From Selenomonas sp. GACV-9 (lineage in GTDB: Bacteria; Bacillota; Negativicutes; Selenomonadales; Selenomonadaceae), in the NCBI GenBank assembly GCA_900116485.1, contig FPAX01000021.1, positions 1-36,792 on the forward strand: a stretch of DNA of 36,792 nt. Reading direction: 5' to 3'. The position numbers were made by a program, and so were the translations under genes. The notes under the pieces are model-generated. The model was given only the letters and a program-made list of their open reading frames with translations, had not been told where the DNA came from and searched no databases. Within the stretch, counting starts at the first letter, position 1, and each line of letters starts with the position of its first letter. Of the stretch, positions 1 to 7,487 are shown in pieces.

Positions 1-93
1 TTCCACCTGTTCCCATACCGAACACAGTAGTTAAGCACATATACGCCGAAAGTACTTGTCTGGAGACGGACTGGGAGGATAGGGAGTTGCCAG
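1..93 (+). rRNA. rrf: 5S ribosomal RNA, 3' portion
   Basis: The first 93 bases carry the conserved 5S core (CCATACCGAACACAG near the start) and end in the closing strand GGAGTTGCCAG. The 5' end lies outside the window, so an rRNA operon reading rightward probably stops here. A terminator follows directly. Confidence 0.93.
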
Positions 94-100
94 TTAAGCA

Positions 101-131
101 AAAGACATTCACGTTGTGGATGTCTTTTTTT
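101..131 (+). terminator. Rho-independent terminator of the rRNA operon
   Basis: An AAGACAT...ATGTCTT stem closes a short loop and is followed by seven T. It sits just after the 5S 3' end and separates the rRNA operon from mscL. Confidence 0.85.
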
Positions 132-223
132 GTATTGCAGGCAGAAGGGATTTTTTATTCCTTGTGGAATATGTTTAGCGTGGGAGTGCATTCCAATTTT
201 CTCTCCAGGAAAGGAGTATATCT

Positions 224-655
224 ATGGTAGAAGAATTCAAGAAGTTTATCATGCGTGGCAATGTGCTTGATATGGCTGTCGGTATCATCATCGGTGCTGC
301 CTTTGGCAAGATTGTCACGTCCTTTGTCAACGATGTGTTGATGCCGCCGATTGGTCTCATTTTGGGGCAAGTGGATTTCTCCAATCTGTTCATCAATCTG
401 TCAGGCACGCCCGCAGCAACCTTGGCCGAAGCAAAGGCCGCAGGCTTGCCGGTCATCGCTTATGGTTCCTTCCTCAATGCGGTCATTGATTTCCTGATCG
501 TGGCTTTTGCTATCTTCATGCTGATCAAGCAGGTGAACCGCATCATGCCGAAAAAGGAGGAGGAGCCTGCCAAGGAACCGCGGCTTTGCCCTTACTGCAA
601 GACAGAAATCCCTGAGGAAGCAACGAAGTGCCCGCATTGCACGTCGGAGCTCTAA
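224..655 (+). CDS. mscL: Large-conductance mechanosensitive channel MscL with C-terminal zinc ribbon
   Basis: MscL is the inner-membrane channel that opens under membrane tension and releases solutes on osmotic downshock. The protein has 143 residues. It has the typical N-terminus ([20 protein letters not shown]) with TM1, the pore-lining start, then a periplasmic loop and TM2 near residues 85-105. The C-terminal cytoplasmic bundle of the E. coli protein is replaced by a short charged linker and a ribbon with two CxxC pairs ([10 protein letters not shown]...CPHC) in the last 22 residues. The start is supported by GGAAAGGAG about seven bases upstream. The gene is monocistronic, between the rRNA terminator and its own terminator at 680. 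The channel call is firm; a zinc-binding role for the tail is inferred from the cysteines. Confidence 0.95.
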   Translation: MVEEFKKFIMRGNVLDMAVGIIIGAAFGKIVTSFVNDVLMPPIGLILGQVDFSNLFINLSGTPAATLAEAKAAGLPVIAYGSFLNAVIDFLIVAFAIFMLIKQVNRIMPKKEEEPAKEPRLCPYCKTEIPEEATKCPHCTSEL

Positions 656-679
656 CGTTAAGTCACATAAGCAAAAAAA

Positions 680-708
680 AACTTCTCGGATCGGGAAGTT
701 TTTTTTAT
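680..708. terminator. Bidirectional terminator between mscL and the beta-helix gene
   Basis: An AACTTC...GAAGTT hairpin is preceded by nine A and followed by eight T, so it can end transcription from both converging genes. Confidence 0.85.
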
Positions 709-718
709 GGAAATCTCT

Positions 719-2107
719 TTACTTGGCCAGGAGCTTGCCGCCGCCGGGCAGGTCGTAGGTCTTGCCACCTAGTGCAGGATTGGAACTCTTGTCATAGTAG
801 ACTTTATGGCCGTTGCTGTTGATATTGGCAAAGGCACTGTCGTCGTCGCTTATGACGGTGAGATAGGAATCGGCAGTCACATTCCAGCTGGCAGCTTTGC
901 TCAGCTGCAGCACCGCTTTATCGGCCTGATAGTCCTCGTTGAAGGAGCCGGTCCAATTTGCGCCGTTGCCGAGGTTCAGTGTTACCTGACTGAGGTTATT
1001 GGCCAGGATCTTGCCATTGAGCTGCTGGTTGCAGGCATTGAGGGTAAAGATACCGCCGTTCTTGTCTTCGCTGCCCCAGCGGTCGCTGGTGGCGTTTACA
1101 AGTACGTCGCCAGCTTGGCAGAGCTGCGTATTTTCAAGGTTGGCAACGGCGGTGGTGTTGGTGATGTAGAACATTGGCCCGGCGGATAGGTTATTGAGTG
1201 TTGAATCCTTGGCCGTGAAGGTTGCCTCGCCAATGCCGGCATCGCCAGAGAAACTCTGGTAGAGCATGACGCCGTGTTTGACATGACCAGTCAGGCCGGA
1301 ATTGTTCAGCGTGATGGAGTTCTTGCCCTCGACGACAGCAATCTCGCTGCCGGTGGCTTCACCGCGGCCATCAGTCAGCTGGATGTTGCCGGTGGAGTAG
1401 ATGCAGGGACTGCCTTCGCCAGACGTCGTAAGCTTGGCGCCTGTGACGATGACGCTGCCTTCGCCACGGTCGGTTGCAAGTGCGCCGCAGTGTGCGCCTT
1501 CTGTCGTGATGTCGACATCGTTGGCTTCAATCGTACCATCATACGTGGCATCGAGGCCGCGTGAGGAGTTGTTTTTCGTGTGGATGACGATATGCTCGGC
1601 TTTGATAGTGGCATTTTGCCCCGTAGCGAAAATTGCATTGGCGCCATCGGCATCAGACCTCAGTGTGATGTTTTTGAGTACGGCGGTGCTATTGCTCGCG
1701 AGGAAGACGGCATTCTGGCCAGAGAAGTTGCTCGCATCGGCGCTCGACGAGTCGCCGGTCTTGCTAAGTGCCGAATTGGTCAGCGTGACAGAACCGCCTT
1801 TGCGGACCAGGAAAGCGCTTTCGTTGCTGTTTTGGGCATTGAGCGTCAGTCCATCGCAAGTCCTGGTCTCATCGTCGGCAATCTCGCAGGCGGTGAGTTC
1901 CGAGGCATCAACCTCCTGCATACCGGGGCTGTTTGGTGCACCGGGCATTGCTGGCGGCGGGCTCGGAAGCGGGCCGCTCAGCTCAAAGCTTGGTGGCTCG
2001 GCAGCCGCCGTGGCTGGCTGGCAAGCGCCGTAGCTGCTAAAACCTGTACTGATGGTGATGGCAAGTGCCGCTGCCAGCAGGCGGTATTTTTTCGTCGTTT
2101 TGGACAT
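719..2107 (-). CDS. Secreted right-handed beta-helix protein, unknown function
   Basis: This 462-residue protein begins with a basic n-region and hydrophobic core (residues about 8-28), a signal peptide ending near the Ala/Cys-rich stretch at 27-36. An acidic Pro-rich linker follows. From about residue 75 to the end it has short Thr/Ser/Asn/Gly-rich imperfect repeats typical of a parallel beta-helix, with phrases such as VTLTNS, ITLNNSG and GLDATYDGTIEA. No autotransporter barrel, LPxTG motif, S-layer homology domain or other anchor is visible, so it may be released or held non-covalently. A YGAC sequence at residues 26-29 is a poor lipobox. GGAGGAGTGATTTTCC precedes the ATG on the minus strand. 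Adhesin or carbohydrate-binding roles are possible but not shown. It is a single gene, convergent with mscL. Confidence 0.72.
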   Translation of the reverse strand: MSKTTKKYRLLAAALAITISTGFSSYGACQPATAAAEPPSFELSGPLPSPPPAMPGAPNSPGMQEVDASELTACEIADDETRTCDGLTLNAQNSNESAFLVRKGGSVTLTNSALSKTGDSSSADASNFSGQNAVFLASNSTAVLKNITLRSDADGANAIFATGQNATIKAEHIVIHTKNNSSRGLDATYDGTIEANDVDITTEGAHCGALATDRGEGSVIVTGAKLTTSGEGSPCIYSTGNIQLTDGRGEATGSEIAVVEGKNSITLNNSGLTGHVKHGVMLYQSFSGDAGIGEATFTAKDSTLNNLSAGPMFYITNTTAVANLENTQLCQAGDVLVNATSDRWGSEDKNGGIFTLNACNQQLNGKILANNLSQVTLNLGNGANWTGSFNEDYQADKAVLQLSKAASWNVTADSYLTVISDDDSAFANINSNGHKVYYDKSSNPALGGKTYDLPGGGKLLAK

Positions 2108-2198
2108 GGAAAATCACTCCTCCTTTATTGGTGCGCTAATTATAAAGGTAGCTGATTAGAATAACTGGTATACATGGTTATAGTTGAATTAGATTTTC

Positions 2199-2350
2199 TG
2201 TGGATAAGGCGCCCAATGGGAAATGATTTGGTTATCCACAGGATTGCGGGGATTATCGGCTGTATTTTGTGCATAAATACGCTTGGCAGGCAGCAAATAG
2301 CGCAGTTTATCCACAATATCCACAGAGGTTTGCACACAGAATGTGGATAA
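2199..2350. promoter_or_regulatory. DnaA-box cluster (candidate replication-initiation or DnaA-binding locus)
   Basis: Four exact copies of the DnaA box TTATCCACA lie within 152 bases: 2199-2207 (minus), 2232-2240 (plus), 2307-2315 (plus) and 2342-2350 (minus). Near matches include TTATGCACA (minus, 2268-2276) and ATATCCACA (plus, 2316-2324). The left flank, about 2130-2195, is AT-rich and could serve as an unwinding element. No dnaA or dnaN gene is adjacent in the window, so this may be an origin, part of a bipartite origin, or a DnaA-binding cluster outside the origin like those known in Bacillus subtilis. Confidence 0.75.
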
Positions 2351-2434
2351 GTGGATATTGGCTGGCGTTTGCTATTTGTGGACAGATGTGTTAGCATAGA
2401 GCATGTGGCAGAAGATGACATCACTCTGGTGAGT

Positions 2435-2558
2435 TATACTTTTCCCAGGTAAATCATTTACGTATTTATGGGGTACTGCTTAGATCCATGGGACTAAGAC
2501 AGGAAAGGGAATCCGTGTATTCGTGCGCCTTTCAGGTCTGGCCTGGAGGGCGTTTTTT
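2435..2558 (+). promoter_or_regulatory. Candidate cis-regulatory leader of panCD
   Basis: A -10-like TATACT (2435-2440, no good -35) starts a stretch of about 115 nt that ends in a terminator 65 bases before panC. In between are small hairpin potentials such as GTAAA-TCA-TTTAC. Transcription toward panC from here would have to read through the terminator, the usual layout of an attenuating leader. A leader class called the pan motif is known upstream of pantothenate genes in Firmicutes. I cannot confirm its consensus here, so identity is open; an independent small RNA is the alternative. Confidence 0.4.
2526..2558 (+). terminator. Strong intrinsic terminator 65 bases before panC
   Basis: An 11-bp stem (CGCCTTTCAGG with CCTGGAGGGCG, including G-U pairs) closes a five-base loop and is followed by six T. 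The only gene downstream is panC, and no gene ends nearby upstream on this strand, so it ends a leader or small RNA. Confidence 0.8.
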
Positions 2559-2623
2559 GATTGCTGGGCCAGTTGCTTCTTTTGCCTCGGAATATACAGT
2601 GCTAGGAAGAGAGGTAACATGAG

Positions 2624-3481
2624 ATGAAAATTTTACGGACGGTTAAAGAGATTCAAGCCTATGCGAAGGCGATGAAGGCGGCAGGCAAGACCATCGGCCT
2701 TGTGCCGACCATGGGGGCTTTGCATGAGGGGCATCTGACACTTATGCGGGCAGCGCGGGAAAAATGCGATATCGTCATTGCGTCGGTATTTGTCAATCCG
2801 ACACAGTTTGGTCCCAATGAGGACTATGCTGCGTATCCGCGTCGTTTTGAGGCGGACTGTGAGAAGCTGGCGACGGTGCCGGTTGATGCGGTATTCCATC
2901 CAGAGCCGGCAGAGATGTATCCTGATGGGTATTGTACGTATGTCAATGTGGAGGGCGATATCACCAAGAAGCTTTGCGGGGCACAGCGGCCGGGGCATTT
3001 CCGCGGCGTGGCAACGGTAGTCACGAAGCTTATGAATCTTTCCCGGGCAGATGAGGCCTTCTTTGGGCAGAAGGACGCTCAGCAGGTGGTTGTCATTCGC
3101 CGGTTCGTCGAGGACCTCAATCTCAATGTCCATATCAATATGGTGCCTATCGTACGTGAGGAGAATGGTCTGGCTCGCAGCTCGCGCAATCAGTATCTTT
3201 CGGCAGCGGAAAAAGAGGCGGCAACGGTCTTGTCGCGCAGCCTGCGCCGGGCAGCAGCGACGTATGCACGCGGTGAGCATGATGTGGAAAAGCTCAAGCT
3301 GATTGTGACGGATACGCTTGAAACAGAGCCGCTGGCATCAATCGATTATGTCGATCTCTTCTCATTCCCAGATCTGCAGCCGCTGCAGCGCGTTGAGCAG
3401 CAGTCCCTGCTGGCTATTGCCGTGCGCATTGGTGAAACACGCTTGATCGACAATGTGATCCTGGGCGGGGAGGCTATGTGA
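2624..3481 (+). CDS. panC: Pantothenate synthetase (pantoate--beta-alanine ligase)
   Basis: PanC condenses pantoate with beta-alanine using ATP, the last step of pantothenate (vitamin B5, coenzyme A precursor) synthesis in the cytosol. The 285-residue protein has the family motifs in order: [11 protein letters not shown] (HIGH-type nucleotide-binding loop, residues about 27-37), [27 protein letters not shown], and RSSRNQYLS. Length matches the family. GGAAGAGAGG lies upstream of the ATG. The gene abuts panD, whose start lies two bases beyond the panC stop codon, so both are probably co-translated and supply the two final precursors. panB is not in the window. Confidence 0.97.
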   Translation: MKILRTVKEIQAYAKAMKAAGKTIGLVPTMGALHEGHLTLMRAAREKCDIVIASVFVNPTQFGPNEDYAAYPRRFEADCEKLATVPVDAVFHPEPAEMYPDGYCTYVNVEGDITKKLCGAQRPGHFRGVATVVTKLMNLSRADEAFFGQKDAQQVVVIRRFVEDLNLNVHINMVPIVREENGLARSSRNQYLSAAEKEAATVLSRSLRRAAATYARGEHDVEKLKLIVTDTLETEPLASIDYVDLFSFPDLQPLQRVEQQSLLAIAVRIGETRLIDNVILGGEAM

Positions 3482-3482
3482 T

Positions 3483-3866
3483 ATGATGGTAAATCTCCTC
3501 AAGGGCAAGATACACTGCGCGACAGTGACGGAGGCCAACCTCCAGTATATGGGCAGCATCACCATCGATGAAGAGCTTATGGAGCAGGCAGGCATCCTGC
3601 CCAATGAGCGTGTGCAGGTTGTGGATAACAACAATGGTGCGCGGCTCGAGACCTACACGATTCCGGGGCCGCGCGGCTCGGGGGTCATCTGCCTCAACGG
3701 AGCGGCGGCCAGATGTGCGCAGGTGGGCGATATTGTCATTATCATGGCGTATTCGTTCTTCACCGAGGACGAAGCACGTGCCTGGAAGCCTAAGGTCGTC
3801 ATGGTCGATGGTGATAATAAAATAAAAGAGGTCCGTCACGTGGAATACCACGGACAGACCGAATGA
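3483..3866 (+). CDS. panD: Aspartate 1-decarboxylase proenzyme
   Basis: PanD makes beta-alanine from L-aspartate and feeds PanC. It is a pyruvoyl enzyme that cleaves itself between Gly24 and Ser25, and the sequence YMGSIT puts Gly-Ser at exactly those positions. Other active-site residues known from E. coli also fall in register: Lys9, His11, Tyr22, Arg54, Thr57, Tyr58 and Asn72. The 127-residue length is normal. The ATG at 3483 follows a GGGCGGGGAGG ribosome site inside the end of panC; a second ATG follows at once. A terminator lies 14 bases past the stop. Confidence 0.97.
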   Translation: MMVNLLKGKIHCATVTEANLQYMGSITIDEELMEQAGILPNERVQVVDNNNGARLETYTIPGPRGSGVICLNGAAARCAQVGDIVIIMAYSFFTEDEARAWKPKVVMVDGDNKIKEVRHVEYHGQTE

Positions 3867-3868
3867 TA

Positions 3869-5245
3869 TCAGTAGCTGAAGTCTTCCCGTTTCGGGAAGG
3901 CTTTTTTTTGTCGCTGCAGGGTCTGGTTTTCACTCTTGAGGCAGCTCAGTGTCAGCAGCAAGGCGGCGGCATCGGCGGCGGGAACGGCCAGCCAGACGCC
4001 CTCAAGGCCCAGGAACCGGGGCAGCATCAGCAGGAAGATCACGATGCCGGCGAGATTGCGGGCAAAGGATAACAGGGCCGATGTCTTGCCATCGGAAAGG
4101 GCCGTGAAAAATCCCGAGGCAAAGATATTGAATCCTACGAGCAGGAAACTCAGCGAGAACAGCAGAAAACCTGTAAGTGTCAAGGCGAAGGTACTGCCAC
4201 CGTCGGGCAGGAACAGCCTGATGAGCGGCTGCGCCAGCAGGCGGGCCATGATAAAGGACAGCAGGCTGAAACTCATGATGACGCCGAGACTAAGTTTCAG
4301 CAGACGGGTGAGTTCGGCGTGGCGGCGGGCGCCAAAATTATAGGAGAATATCGGAGCCACGCCGTTGGTAAAGCCCATGAGGATAGAGGTCAGCAGCATT
4401 TCTGCATAGAGGATGACCGAGATGGCGGCAACGCCAGCTTCCCCGGCCCAGTGGAAGGTGATGATATTGAACAGGAAGGTCACGATGCCGACGGAAAGCT
4501 GGGTGACAAGCTCGGAAATGCCATTGCTGCAAGCAGCGTGCAGCACAGCTGATTCTGCCTGGAAGGCGGTCAGCCGCAGCGTGCGGCTGAAATGGGTGAA
4601 ATAGACAAGGCCGATAACGGCGGCCAGCAGGTCTGCAAGACCTGTCGCCAGTGCGGCACCATAGATGCCAAGCTCCATGTGGGCCAGGAAAACGTAGTCG
4701 AGGGCGGCATTGGTGACGCCGCTCAGCACAGAGACGATAAATCCCTGGATGGGGCGGCCGTCAGCGATGTAGAAGGCATTGAAGATGACCATCAGCGCTG
4801 CCATGGGGAAAAAGGGCAGCATCGTGCCCAGATAGCTGCGGCATTCAGCGAGCAGAGTGTCGCTTGCGCCGAGAAAATGCAGGATAGGGGCGAGGAACAG
4901 GCCGATGGCGAGAGCCAGGGCAAGGCCAATCCCCGCGCCGGCAGCTGTGAGAAAGCTGAAACGGCGGGTGGCGGCCTCTTTCTGGCCTTCGCCGAGATTC
5001 TTGGCGACGAGAGCCGAGCCGCCGGAGGCCAGCATGATGGCCAGACCGAAAATCAGGTTGATGGCCGGATAGACGATATTTGAGGCCGCAAGGGCCGAGG
5101 CGCCGGCATAGCGGCCGATGAAGATGCCGTCAGTTACCGTGTAGAGCGAGATGACAAGCATCATGCCGATGGACGGAGCGGCAAAGCGCAGCAGTGAGAA
5201 AATAGTGAACCGCTGCGCCAGCGGTGTGGAGTTACTATTCTGCAT
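3869..5245 (-). CDS. MATE family multidrug efflux transporter
   Basis: MATE transporters export drugs and cationic compounds using Na+ or H+ gradients. The 458-residue protein has about twelve hydrophobic segments in two similar halves. Family signatures include RFAAPSIGMMLVISLYTVTDGIFIGRYAG near the N-terminus and GFTNGVAPIFSYNFGARRH in the second half. An in-frame GTG lies six codons upstream (5263), but the ATG at 5245 is preferred because AAAGGAAAGG stands five bases before it. The divergent MerR gene and a MerR-type promoter between them point to drug-inducible expression. MepA-like membership is likely; substrate cannot be read. Confidence 0.92.
   Translation of the reverse strand: MQNSNSTPLAQRFTIFSLLRFAAPSIGMMLVISLYTVTDGIFIGRYAGASALAASNIVYPAINLIFGLAIMLASGGSALVAKNLGEGQKEAATRRFSFLTAAGAGIGLALALAIGLFLAPILHFLGASDTLLAECRSYLGTMLPFFPMAALMVIFNAFYIADGRPIQGFIVSVLSGVTNAALDYVFLAHMELGIYGAALATGLADLLAAVIGLVYFTHFSRTLRLTAFQAESAVLHAACSNGISELVTQLSVGIVTFLFNIITFHWAGEAGVAAISVILYAEMLLTSILMGFTNGVAPIFSYNFGARRHAELTRLLKLSLGVIMSFSLLSFIMARLLAQPLIRLFLPDGGSTFALTLTGFLLFSLSFLLVGFNIFASGFFTALSDGKTSALLSFARNLAGIVIFLLMLPRFLGLEGVWLAVPAADAAALLLTLSCLKSENQTLQRQKKAFPKREDFSY
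3880..3909 (+). terminator. panCD terminator, overlapping the 3' end of the MATE gene
   Basis: CTTCCCG-TTT-CGGGAAG is followed by eight T. It lies inside the last codons of the convergent MATE gene, so the same bases encode the C-terminal KAFPKRED residues and stop panCD transcription. Confidence 0.85.
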
Positions 5246-5282
5246 AAATACCTTTCCTTTCACGTATTTTCGTTGTATATTT

Positions 5283-5313
5283 ATCTTAAAGTATACAGCA
5301 ACTGTAATGTCAA
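5283..5313 (-). promoter_or_regulatory. MerR-type promoter with 19-bp spacer and dyad operator for the MATE gene
   Basis: On the minus strand a consensus -35 TTGACA (5308-5313) and -10 TAAGAT (5283-5288) are separated by 19 bp instead of 17. The spacer holds a perfect dyad, TACAG-TTG-CTGTA. An over-long spacer with a central dyad is the hallmark of promoters that MerR-family activators untwist. The -35 abuts the merR ribosome site, so binding could also repress merR. Confidence 0.88.
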
Positions 5314-5325
5314 GGGGGAGTGGAC

Positions 5326-6168
5326 ATGAAGCGGCGGGTTACCTTCCATACAGGCGAATTTGCCAAGATTGTCGGTGTCAATAAGCGCACCCTTCATTAT
5401 TATGATGAGCAGGGCATCTTCAAGCCTGAGCGTGTGGAAGCGAATGGCTATCGCAGCTATTCCTTTCGCCAGTTCTATCCTTTCTATCTGCTGCGTATGC
5501 TGCGCGGCATGGGATTGGAGCTTTCCGAAATCAAGGAATACATGGAACAGCGAAGTCCTGAGCGTTTCGATCAGCTGCTCGCGGAGCAGCAGGCGTGGCT
5601 CGAGCAGGAGCAGGCAAAAATCCGGCGGCAGCTGCGCGTCGTGGCGAATCAGAGGCGGCTGTTGAAATCGGCCAGGACGGTGGTCTGCGGCCAAGTGGAG
5701 GAGCTGGAGCTCCCCGCAGCGCGGCTGGTATTGTCGCGCAATACGCGGCGCTATGCAGCTGCGGAGGATTGGCCCATGGTGGAGCGCATCGCGACGGAGC
5801 ATGAACGGCAGGTCATGGAGCGGCAGATCAGCGCCGGACTTGGGGTTGGCGCGATGGTGGCTTCCCGCGATTTCCTGCAGGCTGGCCGTGAGGGCATCAT
5901 CAGTCATTTCTTTACGATTGTCGAGGGACCGTATCGTGATATTGGCCGCGGGTACCGTCATTTCCGGCCGGCAGGAACATATCTGGTCACGTATTTCCAA
6001 GGCGACTATGATGATACGGGCAGCGCCTATGAGCTGCTGCGGCAGTATATTAAGACCCATGGCTGCCAGGTAGGCGAGTTTTCCTATGAGGAAAGTATCC
6101 TTGAGAACATGAGCACGAGCGATTCGCGGGGATTTATCACGCGGATTGCGGTGCCGAAAATATTATAA
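5326..6168 (+). CDS. MerR family regulator with GyrI/BmrR-like effector domain
   Basis: This 280-residue protein has a MerR winged-helix domain (residues about 5-75: FAKIVGVNKRTLHYYDEQGIFKPERVEANGYRSYSF), a long coiled-coil dimerisation helix (about 80-120), and a C-terminal half of about 150 residues. That half resembles drug-sensing domains of BmrR type, with AGTYLVTYFQGDYDDTGSAY near the end. Start ATG 5326 is chosen because AAGGGGGAG lies five bases upstream; the GTG at 5320 is inside that site. It is transcribed away from the MATE gene. The likely role is a ligand-responsive activator of that pump through the 19-bp spacer promoter. The inducer is unknown. Confidence 0.9.
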   Translation: MKRRVTFHTGEFAKIVGVNKRTLHYYDEQGIFKPERVEANGYRSYSFRQFYPFYLLRMLRGMGLELSEIKEYMEQRSPERFDQLLAEQQAWLEQEQAKIRRQLRVVANQRRLLKSARTVVCGQVEELELPAARLVLSRNTRRYAAAEDWPMVERIATEHERQVMERQISAGLGVGAMVASRDFLQAGREGIISHFFTIVEGPYRDIGRGYRHFRPAGTYLVTYFQGDYDDTGSAYELLRQYIKTHGCQVGEFSYEESILENMSTSDSRGFITRIAVPKIL

Positions 6169-6241
6169 TGAAACTTTAATCAAACATTTAAGAAAATCCT
6201 GTTAGAATAGGCTCATTATGCGTATAGGAAAGGGAGAAGTT

Positions 6242-7429
6242 ATGCAAATAACAACTAAAACGCGTCTGTGGCTGACGGTGTTCCTCGGCATCATGTCGGC
6301 CATGGCGCCGCTTTCGACCGATATGTACCTGCCGGCGCTCCCCATCGTGCAGAACGATTTGGGGATTTCCGCATCGCTGGCGCAGCTGACCTTGACCATG
6401 ACAATCATCGGCATGGCGTTGGGCCAGATATTCACGGGGCCGTTGAGTGACCGCTATGGGCGGCGCGGGCCGCTGCTTATCGGCATGATCCTGTTCACGC
6501 TATCGACAGCCGGCTGTGTATGGGCCAAGGATATTGGGGTGTTTCTGGTATTCCGCTTTTTAGCGGGCTTTGCCGGAGCCAGCGGCATCGTCATCGCGCG
6601 GGCGATTGCCCGCGACGTCTGTGAGGGCGCGGAGCTCACGCGGTTCTTTGCCCTGCTGATGATGGTCAACGGCCTGGCGCCAATCATCGCGCCGGTGCTC
6701 GGCGGCCAGATCCTGCTGTTCACGAGCTGGCGCGGTGTCTTCGTGGTGCTGGTGGTAGTGGGCATCCTGCAGGCATTGGCAACGCTTATCTACAAGGAGA
6801 CGCTGCCCAAGGATCAGCGCTTGACGGAGCTTAGCGAGTCGTTCCGCAAATATCCGCAGCTGCTGCGTGACCGCTATTTCCTCGGCCATTGCCTGCTGCA
6901 GTGCTTTATCTTCGGAGCCTTCTTTGCCTACTTGGCCGGCTCATCCTTCGTGTTCCAGAATATCTATGCGGTTTCGCCGCAGACCTTCAGCCTGATCTTC
7001 GGATTCATCGGCCTGGGCTTGATGCTGGCGGGTCTCTTGCCGGCGCGCCTGGCGGGCCGCGTTCCCGATGTGCAGCTGCTCAAGGCCGGCATATTGATCC
7101 CGCTGGCGGGGGCGCTGTTCCTGCTCAGTGGTTTCCTGCTGGGGGCACCGATCGGCTATACGGTAGCGGTATTGTTCGTCACGATCGTGCCGCTTTCGGT
7201 CATGGGCTCAGCGAGTTTTTCGCTGGCGCTCTCGCGGCAGGGCAAGAATGCCGGCAGCGCCAGTGCCCTCGTGGGTTTCTTCTCGATGATCCTCGGCGCC
7301 TGCATGATGCCGGTGGTTGGCATCATGGGCGACCATACGGCCATACCGATGGGCATCATCATGGTAGCCGGCTATGGGCTCGGCGTATTGTGTTTCTATA
7401 CGATGATTGCGCCGGAACACAACAAATAA
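6242..7429 (+). CDS. Bcr/CflA family major facilitator drug exporter
   Basis: This is a 12-TM MFS protein of 395 residues. The N-terminal motif STDMYLPALP and the loop 2-3 signature GPLSDRYGRRGPLLIG identify the Bcr/CflA (bicyclomycin/chloramphenicol resistance) subfamily of proton-coupled exporters. Start ATG 6242 is favoured over an ATG 24 bases upstream because AGGAAAGGGAG lies just before it. It follows the MerR gene on the same strand after 73 bases with no clear terminator, so it may belong to the same drug-response region, though co-transcription is not proven. A terminator follows the stop. Confidence 0.92.
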   Translation: MQITTKTRLWLTVFLGIMSAMAPLSTDMYLPALPIVQNDLGISASLAQLTLTMTIIGMALGQIFTGPLSDRYGRRGPLLIGMILFTLSTAGCVWAKDIGVFLVFRFLAGFAGASGIVIARAIARDVCEGAELTRFFALLMMVNGLAPIIAPVLGGQILLFTSWRGVFVVLVVVGILQALATLIYKETLPKDQRLTELSESFRKYPQLLRDRYFLGHCLLQCFIFGAFFAYLAGSSFVFQNIYAVSPQTFSLIFGFIGLGLMLAGLLPARLAGRVPDVQLLKAGILIPLAGALFLLSGFLLGAPIGYTVAVLFVTIVPLSVMGSASFSLALSRQGKNAGSASALVGFFSMILGACMMPVVGIMGDHTAIPMGIIMVAGYGLGVLCFYTMIAPEHNK

Positions 7430-7436
7430 AAGATAT

Positions 7437-7467
7437 GAAAAAAACCTTCTCGCAAGAAGGTTTTTTT
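7437..7467. terminator. Bidirectional terminator between the MFS and symporter genes
   Basis: AACCTTCT-CGCA-AGAAGGTT has an A-run before and a seven-T run after, serving both convergent genes. Confidence 0.87.
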
Positions 7468-7487
7468 CATGTGCATAGTAATATATC

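Noticed and set aside
2140..2424. A 94-codon open frame on the minus strand over the DnaA-box region
   Set aside because: It has no ribosome site or recognisable domain, and its codons are largely made of the repeated DnaA boxes.
5246..5263. GTG start extending the MATE protein by six residues
   Set aside because: The ribosome-binding sequence lies downstream of that GTG and at the right distance for ATG 5245.
6218..6241. Earlier ATG for the Bcr/CflA exporter
   Set aside because: AGGAAAGGGAG sits between it and the ATG at 6242, which it serves.
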